A stretch of DNA of 64,000 nucleotides from CAXTEJ01 sp964243295 (lineage in GTDB: Bacteria > Actinomycetota > Actinomycetes > Actinomycetales > Angustibacteraceae). The DNA lies in NCBI GenBank assembly GCA_964243295.1, contig CAXTEJ010000003.1:81537-145536 (forward strand). The letters run 5' to 3'. Each line of letters starts with the position of its first letter. Position 1 is the stretch's first letter. The translations under genes were made by a program, and so were the position numbers. Below the pieces are notes generated by a model. It worked only from the letters and a program-made list of their open reading frames with translations, did not search any database and was not told the origin of the DNA. Positions 33,674 to 42,498 of this stretch are shown here, piece by piece.

Positions 33674-35092
33674 TTACGCAGCCCCTGCAGTGGTGACGTC
33701 GTACGGGGGGATGGTCCGGGCGAGGACCTTGCCTCGCTGGGTGAACAGGATGACGGCACCAACGACGAGGTAGGCGCCGATCGCGTATGGCCAGTACCGC
33801 AACGGGGCCGGGGGTAGCGGCAGGATCTGGGCCTTGAACGTGTAGGCCAGCAGCGGCAGGGCGATGAGGGTGGGGATGAAGTACAGGTACCGGCGGTGGG
33901 AGATGTCGTCCTTCCAGAAGTAGATCGTCGCTGCGACGCTGGTCATGCCGTAAGCGATGATCACTGCCAGGGTGGCCAGGGCGCCCATCCACCCGTACAC
34001 GTCGGAGGGCTTGTCGGTGAAGGGGAAGAACGCGAGCCCCCCGACAAGCCCCAGGACCATGGACACGTTCAGCGCCCGGTGCGGGGAGGCGTGGACCGGG
34101 TGAATCGCGCTGATGCTTTCGGGGAGCCGGCCGTCGCGGGCCAGGGAGAAGACGACCCTTGCGGCGCCGTCGGCTGAGGCCAGTGCGCACGCGAAGGTGC
34201 TCAGCGCTGCCCCGACATTGGTGGCTTGGGCGGCCCAGTTGCCCAGATAGATGCCGGCCAGATCGGTGTTAGGGGCGGTAGAGGAGGAGTACGCGGTCAT
34301 CCCCGCTGCAGTGGTCCCGAACCCCACGGTCTGGGCATAGGAGATGACGATGAAGACCAGCCCGGCCAGGACCACGGCCGCGGCCAGGCTGAGCGGGATG
34401 GCGATCTCGGGGCGCTCGGACTCCTCACCCAGGACTGCTGAACCTTCGAACCCGATGTAGGTGAGGAACCCGAACACCAGCGCCCCACCCACCCCGCCGG
34501 TGGCGACGCCGGAGGGGGTCAGGGGCTCGAGGGACAGGCTGTGCCCGCCGTCACCGCCCTTGACCAGGATCACGACCGCCAGGATGAACATCAAGACGAT
34601 GGAGATGCCCTCCAGGACCAGGAACACCTTGGTGGACAGCGCGATCTTGCGGTACCCCAACGCCCAGATCCCGGCCCCACCGGCCAGGAACATCACCGCC
34701 CATGGCAGATCCACCCCCGTGATGTCGGCGATCAGCAGGTCCGCGAAGGTGGCGAACCCAGCCAGCAGGGCGCCGATAAACGTGACGTACACCAGGGCCA
34801 GGCACCAGCCGGCGATGAACCCGAACCGTGGGCCGATCGCGGCCTTGGTCAACCCGTAGACGCTGCCGGCGTCACTGAACCGGCGGGACAGGCGGTAGAA
34901 GCCGGCGCCGACGCAGGCGATGCCGATGGTGGACAAGATGTATATGAAGGGCACACCTGCTCCGGCGCTGGCAGCCACGAAAGGGGTGTTAAGCCCCATC
35001 CCGGCCGAGGGCGCCATCAACGCGACCGGAAGCGCCAGGACTTCGATGAACGACAACTGCCGGACGAGTTTCACTGGGTCCTCCGATAGCAC
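33674..35092 (-). CDS. APC-family amino acid/amide permease
   Basis: A 472-aa transporter with about 12 helices. It starts LSFIEVLALPVALMAPSAGMGLN and has the AGAGVPFIYILSTIG unwound-helix glycines of the APC fold (MAPSAGMGLNTPFVAASAGAG). The substrate is not readable; with the acetamidase gene after it on the same strand it may bring in an amide. Its codon mix is less GC-rich than that of core genes. Upstream (35093 on) lies an inverted repeat that could be its operator. Confidence 0.85.
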   Translation of the reverse strand: MLSEDPVKLVRQLSFIEVLALPVALMAPSAGMGLNTPFVAASAGAGVPFIYILSTIGIACVGAGFYRLSRRFSDAGSVYGLTKAAIGPRFGFIAGWCLALVYVTFIGALLAGFATFADLLIADITGVDLPWAVMFLAGGAGIWALGYRKIALSTKVFLVLEGISIVLMFILAVVILVKGGDGGHSLSLEPLTPSGVATGGVGGALVFGFLTYIGFEGSAVLGEESERPEIAIPLSLAAAVVLAGLVFIVISYAQTVGFGTTAAGMTAYSSSTAPNTDLAGIYLGNWAAQATNVGAALSTFACALASADGAARVVFSLARDGRLPESISAIHPVHASPHRALNVSMVLGLVGGLAFFPFTDKPSDVYGWMGALATLAVIIAYGMTSVAATIYFWKDDISHRRYLYFIPTLIALPLLAYTFKAQILPLPPAPLRYWPYAIGAYLVVGAVILFTQRGKVLARTIPPYDVTTAGAA

Positions 35093-35506
35093 GGGTGGCG
35101 CGTGAGCATAGGGGCAGGACGCGCGCGTAATAGGTCATCCTCCGACCCCCGTGTTGCACCCACGTTTCCCCGCCGACTCAGCGCTGCAACAGTGACCCGC
35201 GGCGAACGGAGGGGCTCAATTCCAAGGACGCCGTCGTGTGCTTCATCGACTAGCCGCTAGCCGCTGCAGGTCAGCCCCAGCGCTAGCGCCAGCGAGGGTG
35301 CCTCTACACCAGCATCAACTCCGATGAAGCGTCGCATCGGAGGGCCACAACCTGCGTCGCACCGCCGCGACAGCGGCCGTCGGCGCGTCACCAATGGATG
35401 CCGACCAGGCAGGGGTCGACGGGTGACGGCTGATGCTGACCCCTGCTCCGGCGGTGGGGACCGAATTGCGGCGCTCCCGACGTCCGCGATGACCGACGTA
35501 AGCGTG
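35093..35506. other. Regulatory gap with inverted repeats
   Basis: TGTTGCA (35152-35158) and TGCAACA (35185-35191) form an inverted repeat 60-99 bases upstream of the permease start and could be an operator for the minus-strand amidase/permease operon. CTCCGATG (35319-35326) and CATCGGAG (35335-35342) form a perfect 8-base stem that could end the DHFR-like transcript from the right. No gene is supported. Confidence 0.4.
35360..35380. repeat. 21-base direct repeat, right copy
   Basis: Exact same-orientation copy of the sequence at 32453-32473, on the far side of the amidase/permease pair. The two copies share two further near-matching bases just upstream (GCATCA versus GCGTCG). Confidence 0.6.
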
Positions 35507-36073
35507 TCAGGTAGCGCGTCGTACCGCGTGGCGCACGTAGATCACACCATTGCGGAAACGTCGATGGTCCAGCAGTTCGAGGTCGAGTTTTGTGCCTCGC
35601 GGTAGAGCCGGCTTGCCGCCGCCGACAGTGACGGGGGACAGGAGCAGCATGCACTCGTCGACCAGCCCGTGGCGGAATGCTTCGGCCCCGATGGTTGCTC
35701 CGCCGATGCTCAAGTCCGAGGTCGACATCTCCTTGAGCTGTCGTACCGCCTCGGGCTGGAACTGCCGCTCGAGCCGCGTCCGCGCAGTCGACACCTCGTC
35801 GAGCGTCGAGGAGTAGACGACCTTGTCGGCGTCTCGCCAGATCGCTGCGTAGTCGCGAACGACAGCCGGTTCGGTCGTCAACCAGTTGTCGCTGTCCCAG
35901 ACGCACATCGTCTCGTACATGCGGCGGCCGTACAGCGACGTGCCGACGTGTTGCTCGTGCTCGTTCCAGAACTCGTGCACTTCCTCGTCAGGCACGGACC
36001 AGTTGAAGGATCCGGTCACGTCCTCGACGTAGCCGTCGAGTGAAGCGTTGATTGCGTAGATCAGCTTGCCCAT
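35507..36073 (-). CDS. DHFR/RibD-C family reductase
   Basis: A 188-aa protein with the RibD C-terminal/dihydrofolate-reductase fold: MGKLIYAINASLDGYVEDVTG, the GRRMYETM helix, SDLSIGGATIGAEAF for the cofactor loop and VDECMLLLSPVTVGGGKPAL. These short stand-alone members are common in actinomycetes and reduce unknown substrates with NADPH. It is unlikely to be the main DHFR, as the N-terminal substrate region differs. ATG 36073 is used. It is the right-most clear gene of the accessory region. Confidence 0.8.
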   Translation of the reverse strand: MGKLIYAINASLDGYVEDVTGSFNWSVPDEEVHEFWNEHEQHVGTSLYGRRMYETMCVWDSDNWLTTEPAVVRDYAAIWRDADKVVYSSTLDEVSTARTRLERQFQPEAVRQLKEMSTSDLSIGGATIGAEAFRHGLVDECMLLLSPVTVGGGKPALPRGTKLDLELLDHRRFRNGVIYVRHAVRRAT

Positions 36074-36305
36074 GAGTGCCTCCGCCCGGACAGGGCTACA
36101 GCGTTCAGCGTCAAGGCGGCACCCGCAAGGGCATCGACGGTCAGATCATGGGGGACAGACATGCCGCAATCCTTGAGGTGCGTCGCTCCGCCGCCAGTCG
36201 GCTGACTCAAAGGACCATCGTCTCGGTCAGAGGTCCCGCCCGTATCGACCCGGACCGACCCTGAACATCCCGTGGGGCGCACGGCAGTAGCGCTACCTTG
36301 GCTCA

Positions 36306-36473
36306 ATGGAGCTTTCAGACGAGTACCTGGATGTCCTGCGCCGCAGCGCCGCACTGCAGGCTGCCGCGATCCTTCACACCGGGCGCGGCAAGACGGCCAC
36401 CGTTCAAGAGGTCACCGATCACGCGACGGAACTACTCGCTTGGTTGTCCGGTCATCCTTCTGGCCGCGGCTGA
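36306..36473 (+). CDS. 55-aa helical protein, unknown
   Basis: ATG 36306 opens a 55-residue frame with MELSDEYLDVLRRSAALQAAA and a C-terminal helix ending LLAWLSGHPSGRG. The start is preceded by a weakly purine-rich stretch. The heptad-like pattern is coding-like, but no family is recognised. It may be a short gene at the border between island and core. Confidence 0.45.
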   Translation: MELSDEYLDVLRRSAALQAAAILHTGRGKTATVQEVTDHATELLAWLSGHPSGRG

Positions 36474-36630
36474 CTCGTCTGCCACCCCGACGCCAGGGAC
36501 GGCCGCCTCCGCGACGGCGGGCCCTCGGCTGCGCGCGGGTGATCAACGGGCGCGAGGTTGGACCGGCCAGAATGCCCTGCGAGAACCACGCCATTGACCG
36601 CTGCGCGTCACATCCGTCCGGCCGGCCCGC

Positions 36631-37356
36631 TCAGGCGGTCGGCACCACGGTGAAGGCCTCGGCGAGCTTGCCCTCGGGCCACCCGGCCGCCGCGGCGATG
36701 GAGGTGCTCCAGCCGCGCAGCATGGTCTCCAGCTCGTCGCCGACGTGGCCGGTCTGGCTGGCGTGGGCCTGCAGTGCGGCTAGCTTGCGGTCGAACGTGG
36801 CGGTGACGTCGACCAGGTGGGTGCTGCCCTGGTGGGCCATGATCCACACCTCGAGGACCGACCACGGCTCGAGGCCCTCGTCTGTCATCAGCTCGGGCCA
36901 GGCGAAAGGGTTGCGGGCCGCGGGGTAGATCGCGCGGATCGCCGCCTCGCCGGCCGCCAGGTGGTCGGGGTGGCTGGCTTGGATCCGCTCCCAGTTGCGC
37001 TCGGGCGACGGGATCAGCATGCGCTGCGGCCGCACCTGCCGGACGACGCGCACGATGTCGCGCTGCAGCCCGAACGTCGGCTCGAGCCAGCCGTCGCGGT
37101 AGCCGTCGAGGAACCGCACGTCCGTGACGCCGACGGCCGCCGCGGCTGCGCGCTGCTCGGCCTCGCGGATGACCGGCATCTGCTCGCGGGGCGTGTCGTC
37201 GAAGCCGCCCTGGTCGCCGTACGTGCAGAGCAGGTAGGTGACCTCGAAGCCGGCGTCGACGAAGGTCGCGACCGTGCCGGCGGCGCCGAAGTCGATGTCG
37301 TCGGGGTGGGCGGCGACGATGAGCACGCGCTCGATCTGGTCGTCGGGCAGGGGCAT
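36631..37356 (-). CDS. PIG-L/MshB-family deacetylase
   Basis: A 241-aa zinc deacetylase. The metal motif AHPDD (VLIVAAHPDDIDFGAAGTVA) is at residue 15-19 and the second His lies in ASHPDHLAAGEAAI. Family members remove N-acetyl groups from glucosamine-inositols (MshB), glycolipids or carbohydrate antibiotics. The pattern of GDQGGFDDTPREQMP near residue 47 is like mycothiol-conjugate amidase or MshB relatives; the exact substrate is open. ATG 37356 gives the usual N-terminus. It is divergent from the helicase gene by 123 bases. Confidence 0.82.
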   Translation of the reverse strand: MPLPDDQIERVLIVAAHPDDIDFGAAGTVATFVDAGFEVTYLLCTYGDQGGFDDTPREQMPVIREAEQRAAAAAVGVTDVRFLDGYRDGWLEPTFGLQRDIVRVVRQVRPQRMLIPSPERNWERIQASHPDHLAAGEAAIRAIYPAARNPFAWPELMTDEGLEPWSVLEVWIMAHQGSTHLVDVTATFDRKLAALQAHASQTGHVGDELETMLRGWSTSIAAAAGWPEGKLAEAFTVVPTA

Positions 37357-37479
37357 GCGGCATCTCCTCAGCAGGGGGCCCGGCAGCGGGCTCGGCCATG
37401 CTAGGCCCGGGCCGCTGCACGGCCTCGCCCCGCCCGGCAGGACCGGCGATGTCGGTGCCGGGACGTAGGCTGACGGGCG

Positions 37480-40008
37480 ATGAGCACCCTCTTCGACGAC
37501 CTGCCGCTGGCCGGCCTCGGCTCGCCCGCCGGACGCCCGCCGCGCACTGCTGCCGACCCCGCCCGGGGGGCGGCGACGCAGCCGCACGACGGCGCGGCGG
37601 ACGCGCCCGAGGGTGCGTCCCGCCGGCCGTCGCGCACGGCCGAAGAGCTGCTCGAGGGCCTCAACCCCCAGCAGCGCGAGGCCGTGCTGCACTCCGGCTC
37701 GCCGCTGCTGATCGTGGCCGGCGCGGGCTCGGGCAAGACCCGCGTGCTGGCCCACCGCATCGCCTACCTGCTGGCCGCCCGCGACGTGCGGCCGGGCCAG
37801 GTGCTGGCGATCACCTTCACCAACAAGGCCGCCGGCGAGATGCGCGAGCGCGTCGCCGCTCTGGTCGGGCCGCGCGCGGCCGTCATGTGGGTGTCGACCT
37901 TCCACTCCGCATGCGTGCGCATCCTGCGCCGCGAGGCCGGCCACGTCGGCCTGAGGTCCTCGTTCTCGATCTACGACGCCGCCGACTCCCAGCGGCTCAT
38001 GGCGCTGGTCTGCCGCGAGCTCGACCTCGACCCCAAGCGCAACCCGCCGCGGGCGTTCAGCGTGCAGGTGTCGAACCTCAAGAACGAGCTGGTCGACGAG
38101 GACACGTTCGCCGAGCGCGCCGCTGCCGAGGACGCCAGCGCCACCGACCGCACCCTCGCCGACGTCTACCGCATCTACCAGCAGCGGCTGCGGGAGGCCA
38201 ACGCCCTCGACTTCGACGACATCATCATGACGACGGTCAACGTGCTGCAGGCCTTCCCGGACGTCGCCGAGCACTACCGCCGCCGGTTCCGGCACGTGAT
38301 GGTCGACGAGTACCAGGACACCAACCACGCGCAGTACGTGCTGGTGCGCGAGCTGGTCGGGGGGTCGGTCACCGAGGCGACCGCGACCGCGCCGGTGCTC
38401 GCCGCCGACGGCACCGTCGTCCGGCCAGGGCGGGGGCAGTCCCTCGACGCCGCCGCGCTCGACGCGGCACCTGACGCCCCGCCGTCCGAGGGCGCCGTCG
38501 CGCCCCTCGAGCCCGCTGAGCTGACGGTCGTCGGCGACGCCGACCAGTCGATCTACGCCTTCCGCGGCGCCACGATCCGCAACATCGCCGAGTTCGAGAG
38601 CGACTACCCGAGCGCGAAGACGCTGCTGCTCGAGCAGAACTACCGCTCGACCCAGACGATCCTCGACGCCGCGAACGCGGTGATCGCCCGCAACCCCGAC
38701 CGCCGCCCCAAGCGGCTGTGGACCGCGTCCGGTCTCGGCGACAAGATCGTCGGCTACGTCGCCGATACCGAGCACGACGAGGCGTCGTTCGTCGCCGAGG
38801 AGATCGACACCCTCGGCGACCAGCACGGCGTCAAGCCCGGCGACGTAGCGGTGTTCTACCGCACCAACGCCCAGTCGCGGGCGCTGGAGGAGGTGCTGGT
38901 GCGGGTGGGCCTGCCCTACCGCATCGTCGGAGGCACCCGCTTCTACGAGCGCCGCGAGGTCAAGGACGCGCTGGCCTACCTGCGGGTGCTGGCCAACGGC
39001 GCCGACACCGTCAACCTGCGGCGCATCCTCAACGTCCCCAAGCGCGGCATCGGCGACCGCGCCGAGGCCGTCGTGGCCCTGCTCGCCGACCGCGAGCGCA
39101 TCGCCTTCGTCGAGGCGCTGGCCCGCGCCGACGAGGCGCCGGGCATCGCGACCCGCTCGCTCACCTCCATCCGGGCGTTCACCGACCTACTGGAGGCGCT
39201 GCGCACGCTCGTCGAGTCCGGCGCCGGGCCGGCGACCGTGCTGGAGGCCGTGCTCGAGCAGACCGGCTACGTCGCCGAGCTGCAGGACAGCCGCGACCCG
39301 CAGGACGAGACCCGCGTCGAGAACCTCGCCGAGCTGGTGCAGGTCGCCCGCGAGTTCGAGGAGTCGGCACCCGACGGCACGCTCACCGACTTCCTCGAGC
39401 GGGTGTCGCTGGTGGCCGACAGCGACGACATCCCCGACGCCGACGCCATCGAGCAGGGCGTCGTCACGCTCATGACGCTCCACACCGCCAAGGGCCTGGA
39501 GTTCCCCGTCGTCTTCCTCACCGGGCTCGAGGACGGCGTCTTCCCCCACCTGCGGGCGCTCGCCGACACCCGCGAGCTGGAGGAGGAGCGCCGGCTCGCG
39601 TACGTCGGCATCACCCGGGCCCGCGAGCGGCTCTACGTCTCGCGGGCCGCGGTGCGCAGCGCGTGGGGCGCGCCGTCGTACAACCCGGCCTCGCGGTTCC
39701 TCGACGAGCTGCCCGCCGAGCTCGTGGACTGGCGGCGCGGCGAGTCCAGCAGCGCGGCGTACGGCGCGGGGCGGGCGGCGTCCACACCCGCCGTGGCGCG
39801 CCTGGCCGGCAAACCAGGGGTGCGCTCGCCCGGCAACCGCCCGGTCATCCACCTGATGGCCGGCGACCGCGTCACCCACGACACCTTCGGCCTCGGCACC
39901 GTCGTGCGCGTCGAGGGCGAGGGCGACAAGGCCATGGCCCACGTCGACTTCCGGGACGAGGGCACCAAGCGGCTGCTGCTGCGGTACGCGCCCGTCGAGA
40001 AGCTCTGA
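37480..40008 (+). CDS. pcrA: PcrA/UvrD-type superfamily 1 helicase
   Basis: An 842-aa ATP-driven 3'-5' DNA helicase of repair and replication-fork rescue. Walker A is AGAGSGKT with Lys86; motif II is DEYQD from Asp276; GDADQSIY follows at 353. C-terminal motifs VTLMTLHTAKGLEF and EERRLAYVGITRA are complete, and the last 50 residues are the Tudor-like RNAP-binding fold (GDRVTHDTFGLGTVVRVEGEGD). Residues about 296-342 are an Ala/Asp/Pro-rich insertion of some 45 residues between motifs II and III that PcrA of Bacillus lacks. A Pro/Ala-rich leader of 55 residues precedes the fold. First gene of the core block. Confidence 0.93.
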   Translation: MSTLFDDLPLAGLGSPAGRPPRTAADPARGAATQPHDGAADAPEGASRRPSRTAEELLEGLNPQQREAVLHSGSPLLIVAGAGSGKTRVLAHRIAYLLAARDVRPGQVLAITFTNKAAGEMRERVAALVGPRAAVMWVSTFHSACVRILRREAGHVGLRSSFSIYDAADSQRLMALVCRELDLDPKRNPPRAFSVQVSNLKNELVDEDTFAERAAAEDASATDRTLADVYRIYQQRLREANALDFDDIIMTTVNVLQAFPDVAEHYRRRFRHVMVDEYQDTNHAQYVLVRELVGGSVTEATATAPVLAADGTVVRPGRGQSLDAAALDAAPDAPPSEGAVAPLEPAELTVVGDADQSIYAFRGATIRNIAEFESDYPSAKTLLLEQNYRSTQTILDAANAVIARNPDRRPKRLWTASGLGDKIVGYVADTEHDEASFVAEEIDTLGDQHGVKPGDVAVFYRTNAQSRALEEVLVRVGLPYRIVGGTRFYERREVKDALAYLRVLANGADTVNLRRILNVPKRGIGDRAEAVVALLADRERIAFVEALARADEAPGIATRSLTSIRAFTDLLEALRTLVESGAGPATVLEAVLEQTGYVAELQDSRDPQDETRVENLAELVQVAREFEESAPDGTLTDFLERVSLVADSDDIPDADAIEQGVVTLMTLHTAKGLEFPVVFLTGLEDGVFPHLRALADTRELEEERRLAYVGITRARERLYVSRAAVRSAWGAPSYNPASRFLDELPAELVDWRRGESSSAAYGAGRAASTPAVARLAGKPGVRSPGNRPVIHLMAGDRVTHDTFGLGTVVRVEGEGDKAMAHVDFRDEGTKRLLLRYAPVEKL

Positions 40009-40089
40009 GCGGGTGCGTCGACCCGTCGGGCGCACGAACCGGGCCGGCCCGGGTAGCACGCACATCAGTCGAGACGCACCAGGAGCAGC

Positions 40090-40824
40090 ATGACCACGCC
40101 CACCCGTGAGCGACCCGCCGAACCCGAGTCGAGCCTCGGTCTCGGCACGGCGCAGGTGGCCGCGAGCGCCCTCGCCGCGGTGTCGGCCTCTCTGGCTGCG
40201 TCGTTCCTCGGCGTCGCCGGCACGATCATCGGCGCGGGGGTCGGTGCCGTCGTCGCCACCGTGGGCTCCGCGGTCTACACCCACTCGCTGCGGACGGCGA
40301 GCGCCCGGCTGCGCGAGCTGCGACCGGTGCGCTCGCACGGCGGGGGCGACCTGCCGGTGACCGAAGCGCTGCCGGTCGTGCCGCAGCGGCGCCGCCCCTC
40401 GAGGGCGATGTGGCTCAGCGCGATCGCGGTCGTGGCCGCGGGCATCGCGATCGCGCTCGGCGGCATCACGGCCGCCGAGGCTCTGCTCGGCCGCACCATC
40501 TCCGGTGGCGGCGGTCAGGGCACGAGCGTCGGCAGCGTCGTCTCCGGCGTCACGACGCCGAAGCGGTCGACCCCCTCACCGACGCCCGGCGCTACCACGC
40601 CGACCTCGACGCCCACGGCGTCGCCGTCCGACACCGCCCCGTCGTCCACCGCCAGCCCCTCCGCCACACCCACGGACGACACCACACCGACCGGCGACGT
40701 CACCGCCGAGCCCACGAGCGAGCCGACCGCCGAGCCGACGTCGGGCCCGACGTCCGAGCCGACTGGCCCCCCGCAGGACGGCGCGTCCGCCGCCCCGACG
40801 GACGGTGCCGCCCCGACCCCCTGA
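40090..40824 (+). CDS. Membrane protein with Ser/Thr/Pro-rich outer tail
   Basis: A 244-aa protein. Residues 17-60 contain a glycine-rich helix pair (VAASALAAVSASLAASFLGVAGTIIGAGVGAVV). A second helix spans about residues 105-128 (MWLSAIAVVAAGIAIALGGITAAEAL). The last 100 residues are low-complexity PTS (PTPGATTPTSTPTAS), suited to an exposed or glycosylated spacer. No family is recognised. It lies between the helicase and a convergent M23 peptidase. Confidence 0.6.
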   Translation: MTTPTRERPAEPESSLGLGTAQVAASALAAVSASLAASFLGVAGTIIGAGVGAVVATVGSAVYTHSLRTASARLRELRPVRSHGGGDLPVTEALPVVPQRRRPSRAMWLSAIAVVAAGIAIALGGITAAEALLGRTISGGGGQGTSVGSVVSGVTTPKRSTPSPTPGATTPTSTPTASPSDTAPSSTASPSATPTDDTTPTGDVTAEPTSEPTAEPTSGPTSEPTGPPQDGASAAPTDGAAPTP

Positions 40825-40837
40825 TCTGCGACCGGAC

Positions 40838-40879
40838 GACGAAGGCCCCGGTCCCAGCGAGGGGAACGGGGCCATCGTC
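40838..40879. terminator. Bidirectional terminator
   Basis: GACGA-A-GGCCCCG and CGGGGCC-A-TCGTC pair over 12 of 13 positions around a 16-base loop. It lies between the stops of the convergent membrane-protein and M23 genes and can serve both. Confidence 0.75.
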
Positions 40880-40910
40880 CACCGGGAGGCCCGCGGTTGC
40901 GCCAGCGCCC

Positions 40911-41795
40911 TCAGACGTCGAGGCCGCGCTCGGCGAGCCAGGGCTGCGGGTCGACCGGGCCACCGTCGTCGGGGTGGATCTCCAGGTGCAGGTGGGGGCC
41001 GGTGGAGTGCCCGGTGTTGCCGGTCGCACCGACGACCTCACCCGGCTCGACCTGCTCGCCGACCCCGACGTCGATCGAGGACAGGTGGCCGTACCAGCTG
41101 ACGGTGCCGTCCCAGTAGCGGATCTCCAGCTTGGTGCCGTAGCCGCTCTGCTGGCCGGCGAAGATCACCGTGCCGGTCGACATGGCGTGGGCGGGCGTCC
41201 CGACGGGAGCCGCGAAGTCGTCGCCGGCGTGCAGCCGGCCCCAGCGGTAGCCGAAGGGCGAGCTGAACCGGTACGACTTCACTGGAAGCACCCAGTCGTG
41301 CTCACGCTCGGCGGCAGCCTTCTCGGCCGCCACCTCCTTCGCCTGCTGGTCGGCGACGAGCTTGGCTCGGGCGGCGACCAGCTTGGCGCGGGCGGCGGCG
41401 CGACTGGCCCGGGCGCGGGCCTCGGCGCGCTTGCGGGCGACCTTCTTGGCCACGACGCGCGCGGCGGCGACGCGCTGGGCGTCGGCGCGGGCCTGCGTGA
41501 CGTGCCGGGCCTCGGCGATGCGGTCGAGGGGCCCCTGCACCGCGATGGCGGCCGAGGCCGCCGACGGCTGGGCGTTGGCCGTGGTCGGCGACGCGGAGCC
41601 GGCGACCACGACACTCACGGCCGTGAGCGTGACGACGGCGGCGGCGGCCCCCGGAAGCGTCACCAGGCGGTGCGCGCGCGCGGGGCGCTCGACGCGGTGC
41701 TGGGCTCGGTGGCGTCCGCGCTCGGGCGCCGCTCGGCCGCCGGCGACGGCACCGCGCTCGTCGCAGGACGGGCGTTCGGGGGCGCGGTCGGTCAC
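40911..41795 (-). CDS. Secreted M23 peptidoglycan endopeptidase
   Basis: A 294-aa zinc endopeptidase that cuts peptide cross-links in peptidoglycan. A membrane/signal helix near residues 45-70 (LPGAAAAVVTLTAVSVVVAGSAS) is followed by an Ala/Arg/Lys-rich coiled coil (residues 90-165). The LytM domain starts at about residue 172; zinc ligands are in LHAGDDFAA (His, Asp) and GPHLHLEIH. GTG 41795 is chosen because GGAG lies just upstream; earlier in-frame starts exist. A coiled coil before LytM is usual for enzymes regulated by a divisome or envelope partner. A 17-base operator-like palindrome lies 49 bases upstream of the start. Confidence 0.85.
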   Translation of the reverse strand: MTDRAPERPSCDERGAVAGGRAAPERGRHRAQHRVERPARAHRLVTLPGAAAAVVTLTAVSVVVAGSASPTTANAQPSAASAAIAVQGPLDRIAEARHVTQARADAQRVAAARVVAKKVARKRAEARARASRAAARAKLVAARAKLVADQQAKEVAAEKAAAEREHDWVLPVKSYRFSSPFGYRWGRLHAGDDFAAPVGTPAHAMSTGTVIFAGQQSGYGTKLEIRYWDGTVSWYGHLSSIDVGVGEQVEPGEVVGATGNTGHSTGPHLHLEIHPDDGGPVDPQPWLAERGLDV

Positions 41796-41843
41796 GGCGG
41801 CTCCAGGTCGGTGCGGGTGGGGGATCTCCTCGACTGTAGGAGA

Positions 41844-41860
41844 GGTCACGGTTCGTGACC
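41844..41860. promoter_or_regulatory. 17-base palindromic operator candidate
   Basis: GGTCACG-GTT-CGTGACC is a perfect inverted repeat with a 3-base centre, 49 bases upstream of the M23 gene and 90 bases upstream of the B12-binding gene on the other strand. It could regulate either or both. Confidence 0.5.
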
Positions 41861-41949
41861 AAATCGCTTCAGCTCGGCTGTGGACGGTGCCGGAGCCGGC
41901 GCGACCCTCGCGGTCTACGCTGCGACCGCACGCGGACGAGGAGGTCGGG

Positions 41950-42498
41950 ATGGGCGGCGACGTCGAGCAGGACGCCGGGCTCGACGCCGGGCAGGGTGCC
42001 GCAGCCGAGGGCGGGCGGCCCGGCGGGCGCGAGGGGTTCGTGACGGGGGCGCAGCAGGCGGACGTCGACCCGAACGCTGCGGCGCCACCTCGCCCGCGGC
42101 GCTCCAGCCCCATCCGGGTCGTCGTCGCCAAGGCCGGGCTCGACGGTCACGACCGGGGCGCCAAGGTCGTCGCGCGGGCCCTGCGCGACGCCGGCATGGA
42201 GGTCGTCTACACCGGGCTGCACCAGAGCCCCGAGCAGGTCGTCGCGGCCGCGCTGCAGGAGGACGCCGACGTCGTCGGGCTGTCCGTGCTCTCCGGCGCC
42301 CACCTCACGCTCTTCGCGCGCGTGTGCGCGCTGCTGCGCGAGCAGGACGCCGACGACATCATCGTCTTCGGCGGCGGCATCATCCCCGCCGCCGACGTCC
42401 CCGAGCTGCTCGCGCTGGGCGTCGCGGCGGTGTTCGGCCCGGGCGCCACGACGGCGTCCATCGTCGACTGGCTCGAGGAGCACGTCCCGGCGACCTGA
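41950..42498 (+). CDS. Stand-alone B12-binding domain protein
   Basis: A 182-aa protein like the cobalamin-binding domain of methylmalonyl-CoA mutase. The DxHxxG motif (KAGLDGHDRGAKV) places the lower-axial His near residue 68, and GLSVLSGAHLTLF and GGGIIPAAD follow as in the family. The N-terminal 50 residues are disordered and low-complexity. It lacks the substrate TIM-barrel, so it cannot act alone as a mutase; it may partner with a mutase subunit elsewhere or act as a cobalamin chaperone or sensor. ATG 41950 has GAGGAGG 5 bases upstream. Confidence 0.8.
   Translation: MGGDVEQDAGLDAGQGAAAEGGRPGGREGFVTGAQQADVDPNAAAPPRPRRSSPIRVVVAKAGLDGHDRGAKVVARALRDAGMEVVYTGLHQSPEQVVAAALQEDADVVGLSVLSGAHLTLFARVCALLREQDADDIIVFGGGIIPAADVPELLALGVAAVFGPGATTASIVDWLEEHVPAT

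Noticed and set aside
36631..38826. 731-codon minus-strand frame reaching into the helicase
   Set aside because: Only the first 241 codons (from ATG 37356) are the PIG-L deacetylase; the rest is opposite the helicase.
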